Assembly (NCBI GenBank): GCA_900766645.1
Contig: CAAFWD010000092.1
Location: 1-23,202, forward strand
Length of the DNA: 23,202 nucleotides
From: an uncultured Cetobacterium sp.
Lineage (GTDB): Bacteria > Fusobacteriota > Fusobacteriia > Fusobacteriales > Fusobacteriaceae
Reading direction: 5' to 3'
A program made the translations under genes and the position numbers. This document shows positions 7,225 to 14,834 of the stretch, piece after piece (the first letter of the stretch is position 1; each line of letters opens with the position of its first letter). Under the pieces are notes generated by a model. That model worked only from the letters and a program-made list of their open reading frames with translations. It was not told the DNA's origin and did no database searches.

Positions 7225-7354
7225 AGAACTATTAAATACTATAAAATATCTATTTTATAATTAATAGAATTCTATTTTCTAAAGAATTACTATTTCTTTT
7301 TTAAAGGAAAAAAATTTTTTTTAAGAAAAACTTATCAACTAGGAGGTGGATTAT

Positions 7355-7549
7355 ATGAAATTAAAACAAACTATTAAAAAAGTAGAAGATCAATTAAAAA
7401 AAGAGGAAAAAGAGGAGTTACACAAACTTCTAAGCGAATTAAAGAAATTTGATGAAGAAATAAAAGATAACGAGGCTAGAGATAGAGCTGTTGAAGAGAT
7501 CAAAAGAAAAAATGATCATATTGAATGGTTAAATGTTAAAGATGTATAA
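7355..7549 (+). CDS. Small charged helical protein, 64 aa, unknown
   Basis: A single-gene transcript with its own promoter, a near-perfect ribosome-binding site (AGGAGGTGG at 7341-7349) and its own terminator. The ATG at 7355 is chosen because an in-frame GTG at 7346 falls inside the ribosome-binding site. The product is very rich in Lys and Glu with spaced Leu/Val/Ile, predicting one long amphipathic or coiled-coil helix; there is no signal, membrane segment or cysteine. No family recognised; the strong expression signals suggest an abundant cytosolic protein. Confidence 0.75.
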   Translation: MKLKQTIKKVEDQLKKEEKEELHKLLSELKKFDEEIKDNEARDRAVEEIKRKNDHIEWLNVKDV

Positions 7550-7550
7550 A

Positions 7551-7580
7551 AAAAGAGGATATAAATATATCCTCTTTTTT
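7551..7580. terminator. Bidirectional terminator between the 64-aa gene and cysK
   Basis: Stem AAAAGAGGATAT/ATATCCTCTTTT with a 4-base loop (7563-7566) and T-runs on both strands. The two genes converge on it. Confidence 0.85.
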
Positions 7581-8497
7581 TATACAAACTCTGATAAATA
7601 TTTTTCCCCTGAGTCTATTGATAAAACTACTATTTTCAATCCTTTTCCCTCATTTTTTTTTGCAATTTCTGATGCAACACTTACAACTGCTCCAGTAGAA
7701 ATTCCTGCCAAAATCCCCTCTTCTCTCGCTAATCTCATAGTGTATTCAAATGCTTTATCATCTTCTGCTGTTAAAACCTTATCTGCTAAATCATTGTTAT
7801 AAACTGGAGGTACAAATCCTGCACTCATTCCCATCCCTTGAATTTTATGTGCTCCTCCTACTCCTTTTGTTAAAAATGGAGAACTTGCAGGTTCCACAGA
7901 ATATGTTATTACCGATGGTAACTCTTCCTTTAATCTTTTAGCTGTCCCTGTAAAACTTCCTCCTGTTCCTGTTCCACCTATTAAAATATCCACTTCTTTA
8001 TTCATATCTTCTAATATTTCAACAGCTGTTCCTTCATAATGTGCTAAAGGATTATTTTGATTTTTAAATTGGTCTGGTGTAAAGTGATTTTTGTGTATCT
8101 CTTTTAACTCTTCCATTTTCTTTAAGCATTCTTGCATCCCTTTTTTCCCATCTGTTAATACAAGTTCAGCTCCATAAGCTTTTAATATTTTTTGTCTTTC
8201 TATACTCATAGTATCTGGCATTATAATTATTAGCTTATATTTTTTTACAGCACATATCATCGCTAGACTTATTCCTGTATTTCCACTTGTAGCTTCTATT
8301 ATTACAGTTTCTTTATCTATTAACCCATTTTTTTCAGCACTTTCAATCATTTTTAGTGCTATTCTATCCTTTGTACTTCTTCCTGGGTTTGCACCCTCTA
8401 ATTTTACAAATATTTCATTCCCATAAGATTCTATTGAATTTAACTTTATAATTGGTGTTTTTCCTATTAATTCTATAATCGAATTTTTTATATTCAT
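7580..8497 (-). CDS. cysK: Cysteine synthase (O-acetylserine sulfhydrylase) family, PLP-dependent
   Basis: Makes cysteine from O-acetylserine and sulfide; several fusobacterial members instead run the reverse or related reactions that release hydrogen sulfide or form lanthionine. The 305-aa length is normal for CysK. Lys43 in NPGRSTKDR is the PLP lysine, TSGNTG (70-75) is the substrate loop, GGTGTGGSFTG (174-184) binds the PLP phosphate, and GAHKIQGMG is the conserved C-terminal motif. The start at 8497 is chosen by GGGAGTGGG just before ATG; the reading frame stays open for 50 more codons upstream but that part is not CysK-like. No serine acetyltransferase gene is nearby, so biosynthesis versus sulfide production is undecided. 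Confidence 0.9.
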   Translation of the reverse strand: MNIKNSIIELIGKTPIIKLNSIESYGNEIFVKLEGANPGRSTKDRIALKMIESAEKNGLIDKETVIIEATSGNTGISLAMICAVKKYKLIIIMPDTMSIERQKILKAYGAELVLTDGKKGMQECLKKMEELKEIHKNHFTPDQFKNQNNPLAHYEGTAVEILEDMNKEVDILIGGTGTGGSFTGTAKRLKEELPSVITYSVEPASSPFLTKGVGGAHKIQGMGMSAGFVPPVYNNDLADKVLTAEDDKAFEYTMRLAREEGILAGISTGAVVSVASEIAKKNEGKGLKIVVLSIDSGEKYLSEFV

Positions 8498-8677
8498 ATA
8501 TCCCACTCCCATGTTTTTTATACTTTTCGTATATATTGTACCTCTTATGAAAACATAGTTGTAGAATTCAAAATAAGTTTTTTTTTGTTCATAATAATAT
8601 ATTAAAAATTTTATATTTGTTATGTTGTATAGATCTATAAAATTCATTTTTTATGAGTGATAAATATTTTTTATTGT
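8498..8677. promoter_or_regulatory. Gap between pepD and cysK with a 12-bp palindrome
   Basis: 180 AT-rich bases. TATAGATCTATA at 8628-8639 is a perfect palindrome and may be an operator. No convincing terminator for pepD and no consensus promoter for cysK could be picked, so read-through from pepD is possible. Confidence 0.35.
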
Positions 8678-10114
8678 TTACAATTCCTCTATTAACTCTC
8701 TCAAATAATTATAAACTCTTTCCACTGAAGATATTTCTAACTTTTCATTTGGAGTGTGAACTTCATATATATTTGGTCCTAAACTTATAAATTCCATATT
8801 AGGATACTTTTTAAATATAATTCCACATTCAAGACCTGCATGAACTACTTCAACTTTCATTTTTTCGCCATATACTCTCTCATATAGCTCTACAGCTTTA
8901 TCTCTCAGTTCCGATTCTTTTTGAAACTCCCACTCTGGATACCCCTCAGATACTTTATACTTAGCTTGTAAATGCTTTGCTATATTTAAAATTTTTTCTT
9001 CCAACTCTTTTATTTTTTCCTCTTTTGAACTTCTTAAAGAGATTAATATTTCTATTGTATTATCTTTAGTTTCTACTATCGCTAAATTACTTGAACTTTG
9101 AACTATTTCTGGATACTCTTCCATCCAGGTATTAACTCCTGTAGGAAGAAGGTCTAATAAATTTAGAAGCCTTAATATTGTTCCTTCTTCTATTATCTCT
9201 ACACTATCTAATTTTATTTCATCTATAAATATTTCTAATTGAGGTTCTGTTTCTATATATTCATCTTTTATAGCTCTAACTATTTCTTCAATTTCAAATT
9301 TAAAATTCTCTTCACATGCCACTATTGCATAACTACTTCTCGGAATTGCATTATCTTTACTTCCACCAAAAATTTCTACAACTCCCAAACAACTTTTTTC
9401 CTTTAATTTCAAAAGTATATCTTTCAATATTTTATTTGCATTTCCTCTTTTTTTATGAATCTCTATCCCTGAATGTCCTCCCTTTAAATTCTCTACCTCA
9501 ATTTTATATATAAATCTTTCTCTAACTCTATCTTTTTCAAAAGGGATTGAAATTTTTATTTCTTTTCCTCCCGCAGATCCTACAATTAAAACCCCTTCCT
9601 CTTCTGAATCTAAATTAATAAATTTTTTTCCCTTTAAAATTTTGTCACTTAATCCTAGAGCTCCACATAAATCAACTTCCTCTGAAACAGTTGCTAACAA
9701 TTCAATTTGTGGATGTTTTAACTCTTTATCCTCTAATATTGCTAACCCTATTGCTAATCCTATTCCGTTGTCTGCACCTAAAGTAGTTTTATTTGCTTTA
9801 AGATAATTCCCTTCAATTATTAGTTCTATCGGGTTCTTTTCAAAATCATGAGCACAATTTTTTTCTTTTTCACATACCATATCCATGTGTCCTTGAAGTA
9901 TTATCCCCTCATGTTTTTCATATCCTTCGCTTGCTTGCTTTCTTAAAATAACGTTTTTTAACTTATCTTGATGTACTTCTACTCCTATTTTTTTTCCAAT
10001 CTCCACTAAATAATCACTTATTTTTGATTCATTTTTTGAATTTCTTGGTATCTTTGATATCTCTTGAAAATAATAAAAAACCCTTTCTGGTTTTAAATTT
10101 TTAATATTTTCCAT
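8678..10114 (-). CDS. pepD: Aminoacyl-histidine dipeptidase (PepD, M20C family)
   Basis: Cytoplasmic zinc di-peptidase that cleaves Xaa-His and other dipeptides, useful to an amino-acid-fermenting cell. 478 aa, the usual size. Metal and catalytic residues are visible: His76 and Asp78 (GHMDMV), Asp115 (LGADNG), catalytic Glu145 with Glu146 (SEEVDL), Asp169 (NLDSEEEG) and His453 (VHTPNE). HAGLECGI near the C terminus is also typical. The ATG at 10114 is chosen because the in-frame GTG three codons upstream overlaps the AAGAGGTG ribosome-binding site. No signal peptide. It is divergent from the arsR unit. Confidence 0.93.
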   Translation of the reverse strand: MENIKNLKPERVFYYFQEISKIPRNSKNESKISDYLVEIGKKIGVEVHQDKLKNVILRKQASEGYEKHEGIILQGHMDMVCEKEKNCAHDFEKNPIELIIEGNYLKANKTTLGADNGIGLAIGLAILEDKELKHPQIELLATVSEEVDLCGALGLSDKILKGKKFINLDSEEEGVLIVGSAGGKEIKISIPFEKDRVRERFIYKIEVENLKGGHSGIEIHKKRGNANKILKDILLKLKEKSCLGVVEIFGGSKDNAIPRSSYAIVACEENFKFEIEEIVRAIKDEYIETEPQLEIFIDEIKLDSVEIIEEGTILRLLNLLDLLPTGVNTWMEEYPEIVQSSSNLAIVETKDNTIEILISLRSSKEEKIKELEEKILNIAKHLQAKYKVSEGYPEWEFQKESELRDKAVELYERVYGEKMKVEVVHAGLECGIIFKKYPNMEFISLGPNIYEVHTPNEKLEISSVERVYNYLRELIEEL

Positions 10115-10210
10115 TTTAATCACCTCTTAATCGTCTATATACTTTATATTTTTTTACTTGTCAACTGCTACTATTCTATATTTTCTAATAAAAACTCAAT
10201 TATCCTTGTC

Positions 10211-10239
10211 TTTACTTTTTCTTATTTACATGTTATTAT
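10211..10239 (+). promoter_or_regulatory. Promoter of the arsR-CoADR unit
   Basis: TTTACT (10211-10216), 17-base spacer, TATTAT (10234-10239) preceded by TGT, an extended -10. Transcription should start near 10246, immediately before the palindrome at 10250-10265. Confidence 0.6.
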
Positions 10240-10249
10240 CTTCAGACAT

Positions 10250-10265
10250 ATGAGTATTCACTCAT
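10250..10265. promoter_or_regulatory. Operator palindrome ATGAGT-ATTC-ACTCAT
   Basis: A perfect 6-bp inverted repeat with a 4-base centre, sitting at about +5 to +20 of the predicted transcript. ArsR/SmtB repressors bind imperfect palindromes of this general kind (ATATGA...TCATAT) at their own promoters. It includes an in-frame ATG at 10264 that lacks a ribosome-binding site, which argues that this ATG is not the start of the regulator. Confidence 0.55.
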
Positions 10266-10284
10266 GCGTTTGAAGGAGGAAATT

Positions 10285-10614
10285 TTGAATACTATTAATA
10301 TATTAAAATCTTTAAGTGATTTAAATCGTTTAAGAATCTTAAAGTTATTAACTTATTGTGAATCAACTTGTAATTGCTATATAGAAGAATCTCTAGAGTT
10401 AAATCAATCTAATGCATCAAGACACTTAAGTAAGTTAAAAAATTCAAATTTAATTATTGCTATAAAATCTGGAAAATGGACTTATTATTCTTTAAATAAA
10501 AATGTTCTAGAAAAAAATAAATTTATTTTAGATATTCTTTTAAATCTATCAGATGATATATTTTTAAAAGATAAGATGAAATTTTTATCAATAAAAAAAA
10601 ATAATTGCAATTAA
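10285..10614 (+). CDS. ArsR/SmtB-family thiol-rich repressor
   Basis: Dimeric winged-helix regulator, 109 aa from TTG at 10285, chosen because AAGGAGGA lies five bases upstream; starting at ATG 10264 would add seven residues but would translate through the ribosome-binding site and the operator. The core is typical: LSDLNRLRILKLL, then the DNA helix QSNASRHLSKLKNSNLI and the wing KSGKWTYYSL. Cysteines at 25, 29 and 31 (YCESTCNCYIEESL) match the place of the ELCVCDL arsenic-type thiol site; a further Cys108 is at the C terminus. This permits either trivalent metalloid binding or a disulfide/persulfide switch. It sits 21 bases ahead of the CoADR-rhodanese gene, with no arsenic resistance genes nearby, so sulfur-species sensing is my preferred reading. 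Confidence 0.85.
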   Translation: MNTINILKSLSDLNRLRILKLLTYCESTCNCYIEESLELNQSNASRHLSKLKNSNLIIAIKSGKWTYYSLNKNVLEKNKFILDILLNLSDDIFLKDKMKFLSIKKNNCN

Positions 10615-10635
10615 TAATTAAAAGGAGAAGTAATT

Positions 10636-12258
10636 ATGAAAATAGTTGTTATTGGAGCTGTGGCTGCTGGAACTTCAGTTATATCTAAAGCTCGTAGAAA
10701 TAATGAAGAAGTTGAAATTGTTGCCTATACATCTGGCAGCGATATAAGTTATTCTGGGTGTGGTATCCCATATTATATTGGTGATGATTATATTACTCGA
10801 AAAAATCTAACTCCTAGAGACGCTCTCTGGTTTGAAAGTCGTTTTAATATGAAGTTAAATATCAATCATAAAGTTTTATCTGTAAATCCTAATAATAAAA
10901 CTATCTATATTTTAAACGAACTTACTGGAGATAAATTTACTGATATATATGATAAGTTAGTTATTACTACTGGAGCTAAACCAAAGAAATTAAATTTTGA
11001 AAGAGAAAATATTTTTTATATTAGAGATATCAATAGTGGAGAAAATTTAAAAAATTTTATACTTAAAAACTCTCCTAAAAAAGCTTTAATTGTTGGTTCT
11101 GGATATATAGGATTGGAAATGGCTGAAAATTTAAAGAATAAAGGTCTTGATGTAACTATATTAGAAATTAAAAATTCCATTGGGAATGTTGATAAAGATC
11201 TAAGCATATATTTAGAAAACTACTTAAAAAATAAAAATATAAATATCATTTTTAATGATCAAATTAAAAGTATCTCTTCAAATGGAAAAATCGTCACAAC
11301 TTTAAATGAAAATATAATCGAAACTGATATTATTATTGGTGCTATTGGAGTAACACCAAATGTTGAGTTTATGAATTCTACTAATATAGAGCTTGGCAAA
11401 AATGGTGCTATTAAAGTTAACAAATATCTTGAAACGAGTTTAGATAATATTTATGCTGCTGGAGATTGTGCTACAACATTTTCTTTAATAACAGGAGAAG
11501 AACTCTATGTCCCTTTGGGCTCTACAGCTAATAAAACTGGTCGTATTTTAGGTGATAGATTAACTGGTGGCTCTTTGGAATTTAAAGGGATTTTAGGAAC
11601 TTCTATTTTCAAATGTTTTCAAATGGCTTATGCATCAACTGGTCTTACTGAAGATACTGCATTAGAAAAAGGGTTCTCTATTGAAATAATACATAATATA
11701 AAGCCTAATCAAACTGAATATTTTAATACTTCAAAAGAAATGATTATAAAAGCCATCGCTGACAAAAATACTAAAAAGATTTTGGGTGTCCAAATTTTAG
11801 GTGAAAATGGTGTTGATAAAAGAATCGATGTATTTGCAACTCTTTTAACATTTGGCGCTACTGTAGATCAATTATTTCATTTAGATTTGGCTTATGCTCC
11901 TCCATTTTCCACAACAAAAGACCCTGTTATTTATACTGGAATGATTTTAGAAAACTCTCTTAATAAAAATATTAAAATTATAACTCCTAATGAATTAAAA
12001 AAAAGAAGGGATGAATTTACAATTATTGATGTTAGGTCTAAAGATCAATACTCCTTTGCTCATATTGACGGAGCTATTAATATTCCTTTAGAAGTTTTAA
12101 GAAATTCTCTTGATACCATTGACAAAAATAAGAAAGTAGCTGTGCACTGCAACAAAGGTGTTACTGGAAATATGGGACAAAATATATTATTAAATAATGG
12201 TTTTGATGCCTATAATATCTCTGGTGGATTTAAAAATTATTCCACACTAATCAAATAA
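10636..12258 (+). CDS. CoA-disulfide / persulfide reductase fused to rhodanese
   Basis: FAD- and NAD(P)H-dependent enzyme of 540 aa that reduces CoA disulfide, CoA persulfide or polysulfide. Residues 1-20 carry the FAD loop (IGAVAAGTS), Cys42 in SYSGCGIPYYIG is the redox cysteine of the single-cysteine CoADR group, GSGYIG at 154-159 binds the pyridine nucleotide, YAAGDCA is the second FAD motif and LDLAYAPPFSTTKDP the conserved C-terminal dimer motif. Residues about 450-540 are a rhodanese domain with catalytic Cys505 in CNKGVTG, which would hand sulfane sulfur to the reductase. AAGGAGAAG precedes the ATG. Co-transcribed with the ArsR-type regulator. The family includes persulfide reductases and CoADR-RHD; which substrate applies here is inference. 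Confidence 0.92.
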   Translation: MKIVVIGAVAAGTSVISKARRNNEEVEIVAYTSGSDISYSGCGIPYYIGDDYITRKNLTPRDALWFESRFNMKLNINHKVLSVNPNNKTIYILNELTGDKFTDIYDKLVITTGAKPKKLNFERENIFYIRDINSGENLKNFILKNSPKKALIVGSGYIGLEMAENLKNKGLDVTILEIKNSIGNVDKDLSIYLENYLKNKNINIIFNDQIKSISSNGKIVTTLNENIIETDIIIGAIGVTPNVEFMNSTNIELGKNGAIKVNKYLETSLDNIYAAGDCATTFSLITGEELYVPLGSTANKTGRILGDRLTGGSLEFKGILGTSIFKCFQMAYASTGLTEDTALEKGFSIEIIHNIKPNQTEYFNTSKEMIIKAIADKNTKKILGVQILGENGVDKRIDVFATLLTFGATVDQLFHLDLAYAPPFSTTKDPVIYTGMILENSLNKNIKIITPNELKKRRDEFTIIDVRSKDQYSFAHIDGAINIPLEVLRNSLDTIDKNKKVAVHCNKGVTGNMGQNILLNNGFDAYNISGGFKNYSTLIK

Positions 12259-12290
12259 AAAAAGGTTACTATATATAGTAACCTTTTTTT
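12257..12290. terminator. Bidirectional terminator after the CoADR gene
   Basis: Stem AAAAAAAGGTTACT/AGTAACCTTTTTTT around a 6-base ATATAT loop, with T-runs on both strands. It serves the CoADR gene and the convergent cysteine-rich gene, whose stop codon overlaps it. Confidence 0.88.
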
Positions 12291-12570
12291 ATTTCTCATT
12301 TTCATTTAACATGTTATAGATTTCGTATCCTAATTCTTGGCAATAAGTTTGTGTTGCCGATTTTTCAGCAGTTTCTCTACACCAACTACAATCACCAAAT
12401 TTATAACTTTCTTTCTCCTTTGGACAATGTACATTTATAGTATTACTTTCCATAGCTTTTTTTATACATGAAGTTCTAGAATTTCTATGTTTTGCAAAAC
12501 ATCTTTTACAATTTCCTTTAACACTACATTTTGTTGATCCACACGGGCAATTTAAATTTATTTCGTTCAT
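12289..12570 (-). CDS. Small cysteine-rich, probably metal-binding protein
   Basis: 93 aa from ATG 12570, which has AAGGAGTG directly upstream; an in-frame GTG two codons earlier is inside that site. Ten cysteines are at 8, 10, 15, 21, 24, 35, 49, 61, 64 and 77. They come as two similar halves: NCPCGSTKC...GNCKRC...TSC and then HCPKEKES...GDCSWC...TYC, which suggests a duplicated zinc or iron-sulfur knuckle. No signal peptide. I recall short clostridial and fusobacterial cytosolic proteins with a similar Cys-His pattern but no known function. It is monocistronic between the arsR unit and ilvA. Confidence 0.8.
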   Translation of the reverse strand: MNEINLNCPCGSTKCSVKGNCKRCFAKHRNSRTSCIKKAMESNTINVHCPKEKESYKFGDCSWCRETAEKSATQTYCQELGYEIYNMLNENEK

Positions 12571-12589
12571 AATCACTCCTTTAAATAAA

Positions 12590-12613
12590 AAACGGGCTAT
12601 TTTAAGCCCGTTT
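12590..12613 (-). terminator. Terminator of the threonine deaminase gene
   Basis: Stem AAACGGGCT/AGCCCGTTT with a 6-base loop, followed on the minus strand by TTTTTATTT. It lies between ilvA and the start of the cysteine-rich gene. Confidence 0.85.
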
Positions 12614-12618
12614 CATTT

Positions 12619-13827
12619 CTAGTATAATTTAAATCCTAACTCCTCTATTCTCGCTTTCACTTTATTTTGATGCTCTAAATCAAAGCACTCTAAAACAAAT
12701 TTAGCTTCTTGAGATGTGATTCCTATAGATGCACTATACATAGTTTGATTTATGCTTAAAATATTTGCATTCATTTCACAAATTGCAGATACAACTTTTG
12801 CCATTTCCCCAACTTTATCTGAAAGTTGTAATGAGAAAGCAAATCTTCTTCCCTCTAATATAAGAGCTTTATTTAGAACTCTTTCAACTAGATTTATATC
12901 TATATTTCCTCCTGAAATTACTGCACATACTTTTTTATCTTTAACATCTATCTTTCCAGCTAAAAGTGCGGCTACAGTAGTAGCTCCTGCTCCTTCTGCA
13001 ACAACTTTACTTTTTTCCATTAAGAAAAGAATTCCTTTTGCTATTTCATCTTCTGTTACAGTTACAATTTCATCTACACATTCTTGAACAACTTTAAATG
13101 TTTCACATCCAGCTTTTCTTACTGCAATTCCATCTGCAATTGTTGGTGTCGTTGAGATTTCACAAACATTTTTTATTTCTACAGCTTCTTTCATCGAAGC
13201 TGCATTAGCCGCTTCAATTCCTATAACTTTGGCTTCTGGTCTTAATGATTTTATAGCTTTTGCTATTCCAGCAATAATTCCACCTCCGCCAATTGGAACT
13301 AATACAACATCTACATCTGGTATTTCTTCTAAAATTTCAAGTCCAATTGTTCCTTGCCCTGCCATTACAAACTTATCATCAAATGGATGTAAGAAAGTCG
13401 CTCCTGTTTCTTTTTGAAGCTCACATGCTTTATTATATGCATCATCGTAAACTTCCCCTTCTAATACAACCTCTGCCCCATATCCTCTCGTAGCAGCTAT
13501 CTTAGCTAATGGTGCTGTTGCTGGCATAACTATTGTTGCCTTTATTCCTTGTTGCGCTGCCCCTAAAGCAACTCCTTGAGCATGATTTCCTGCTGAAGAT
13601 GCAATAACTCCCGCTCTTTTTTCCTCATCTGTTAAGTTTGCAATTTTATTTAATGCCCCTCTTAACTTAAAAGATCCTGTTTTTTGAAGATTTTCCAATT
13701 TAAAGAAAACTTGGTTTTCTGTAATTTCCCCTAATGTTGGACACTCTACAATTGGTGTCCTTTTTAAAGAATCTTTTATAGTATCATTGGCTTTTAATAT
13801 ATCATCTAGCGTAAATGTACAATTCAT
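12619..13827 (-). CDS. ilvA: Threonine ammonia-lyase with ACT domain
   Basis: PLP enzyme that deaminates threonine (and often serine) to 2-oxobutyrate and ammonia, for isoleucine synthesis or amino-acid fermentation. 402 aa, the size of the one-ACT-domain class (tdcB/ilvA short form). Lys54 in GSFKLRGA is the PLP lysine, SSAGNHAQG at 78-86 is the substrate loop, PIGGGG near 182 binds the PLP phosphate. Residues about 325-402 form the ACT regulatory domain (FSLQLSDKVGEMAKVV...NANILSI). GGAGGGG lies upstream of the ATG, and a near-consensus promoter at 13876-13904 gives it its own transcript apart from eamA-polC. Catabolic versus biosynthetic role is not decided by sequence. Confidence 0.92.
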   Translation of the reverse strand: MNCTFTLDDILKANDTIKDSLKRTPIVECPTLGEITENQVFFKLENLQKTGSFKLRGALNKIANLTDEEKRAGVIASSAGNHAQGVALGAAQQGIKATIVMPATAPLAKIAATRGYGAEVVLEGEVYDDAYNKACELQKETGATFLHPFDDKFVMAGQGTIGLEILEEIPDVDVVLVPIGGGGIIAGIAKAIKSLRPEAKVIGIEAANAASMKEAVEIKNVCEISTTPTIADGIAVRKAGCETFKVVQECVDEIVTVTEDEIAKGILFLMEKSKVVAEGAGATTVAALLAGKIDVKDKKVCAVISGGNIDINLVERVLNKALILEGRRFAFSLQLSDKVGEMAKVVSAICEMNANILSINQTMYSASIGITSQEAKFVLECFDLEHQNKVKARIEELGFKLY

Positions 13828-13875
13828 AGCTAAACCCCTCCGTGTCTTTATTTTTTATAACTATATTGCTTCACT

Positions 13876-13904
13876 ATTATATATTTTTAGAACATTTTTT
13901 TCAA
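13876..13904 (-). promoter_or_regulatory. Promoter of ilvA
   Basis: Minus-strand TTGAAA (13899-13904), a 17-base spacer and a perfect TATAAT (13876-13881). It begins only a few bases after the eamA stop codon, and no terminator separates the two, so ilvA may also receive read-through. Confidence 0.75.
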
Positions 13905-13911
13905 GAAAAAC

Positions 13912-14826
13912 TTATTTTTTCTGATTTTTAGTTATTTTATATATAGAAAACAATAATGCTGCTGCACTTATAAATTGTACCGGAGAAAGTAATTTTCCGT
14001 TAAATATAAAATCAAATACTATTGAAGATACAGGAAAACATAGTTCACACATAGTTGCTACATTAGCTCTTATATATTTAAGACCTATATAATAAAGAAG
14101 TATGGCCCCACTTCCTGTAGTTAACCCTATTATTGCAAATATCATCCATTGATGAGGTGTAGTTTTAAATATCCAATTAAAATTTCCATTAAAAGCAACT
14201 ATAAAACCTGTTATTATACTTGTAAACATATATCTTGTGTACATAGCTGTTCTAAAAGATGAATTAGCAAGTATTTTTTTACCAAAAACAGTTGAACTTC
14301 CAAATGAAAATGCTGCTAGTATTGCGTACATACTTGCAAGTCCCATATTGTCTCCAGCATTAAAATGTGGTAATGAAAATTGAAACGTTAATAAATATCC
14401 ACTAACTAATGCTGCTGCTGCCCATAATAAAAAGTTTTTTCCTATTCTTTCAGCTAAAATAATTCTTGCTAAAATAATTGCAAATACAGGTTGTAATTTT
14501 TGAAGTAAAGTTACAACAGTTAAATGATTAAAATTAACTAAAAATAGTGCCTTTACTATTGATAAAGTCCCTAAAGTTCCTCCAAAAAGAGCTATCATAA
14601 AATAAAAAAATAGATCCTCTCTTGAAAGATTTATTATATTTTTCATTTCTTTTTTTCCAAAAAGTATGGTCATACCTATAAAAGGTAAAAGATGTAACAT
14701 AAATACAACATAAGCAACATTTAATTGATAAAGCCTTGGAGTTAGAACTATTCCGTCAAATCCCCACATAGTCGCTGCTAAGCATACTAAGGCTGCTCCA
14801 TAATGTTCCTTTTTTAAATTAAGCAT
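13912..14826 (-). CDS. EamA/DMT-superfamily transporter
   Basis: Inner-membrane permease of 304 aa with about ten hydrophobic helices in two EamA repeats (about residues 10-140 and 160-300). The first repeat shows the typical AATMWGFDGIV and LLQKLQPVFAIILARIILAERI segments, the second SFGSSTVFGKK and ELCFPVSSIVFDFI. Such proteins export amino acids, nucleosides or other metabolites; the substrate cannot be inferred. It starts 8 bases after the polC stop, and its AGGAGGGG ribosome-binding site overlaps that stop codon, so the two are translationally linked. The nearness of threonine deaminase is compatible with an amino-acid role but is weak evidence. Confidence 0.87.
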   Translation of the reverse strand: MLNLKKEHYGAALVCLAATMWGFDGIVLTPRLYQLNVAYVVFMLHLLPFIGMTILFGKKEMKNIINLSREDLFFYFMIALFGGTLGTLSIVKALFLVNFNHLTVVTLLQKLQPVFAIILARIILAERIGKNFLLWAAAALVSGYLLTFQFSLPHFNAGDNMGLASMYAILAAFSFGSSTVFGKKILANSSFRTAMYTRYMFTSIITGFIVAFNGNFNWIFKTTPHQWMIFAIIGLTTGSGAILLYYIGLKYIRANVATMCELCFPVSSIVFDFIFNGKLLSPVQFISAAALLFSIYKITKNQKK

Positions 14827-14834
14827 CGCCCCTC

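Larger units (their letters stand above)
7063..7354. promoter_or_regulatory. AT-rich divergent intergenic region
   Basis: 292 bases without a gene, almost pure A/T. It holds an inverted repeat at 7120-7138, the strong rightward promoter at 7196-7224, and a leader of about 125 bases before the 64-aa gene with several short palindromes (for example AATAGAATTCTATT near 7262-7275). No clear leftward promoter could be chosen because of the base composition. Confidence 0.6.

Noticed and set aside
7533..7941. Plus-strand open frames overlapping the terminator and cysK.
   Set aside because: They cross a strong terminator and lie antisense to conserved cysK motifs.
371..8629. The 14-mer TTTGTTATGTTGTA occurs exactly at 371-384 and 8616-8629, both times running into a palindrome.
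   Set aside because: In DNA this AT-rich, a rough expectation for the whole window on both strands gives several such 14-base matches by chance, and the adjoining palindromes differ.
8498..8647. 50-residue N-terminal extension of CysK.
   Set aside because: The extension is unlike any CysK and a good ribosome-binding site lies directly before the internal ATG at 8497.
10264..12258. Arsenic-resistance operon, suggested by the ArsR family name.
   Set aside because: No ArsB/Acr3, ArsC, ArsA or ArsM gene is present; the partner is a CoADR-rhodanese enzyme.
12752..13493. Three open frames on the plus strand (12752-13087, 13229-13417, 13293-13493).
   Set aside because: Shadows of the threonine deaminase gene; composition follows the reverse complement of its codons.
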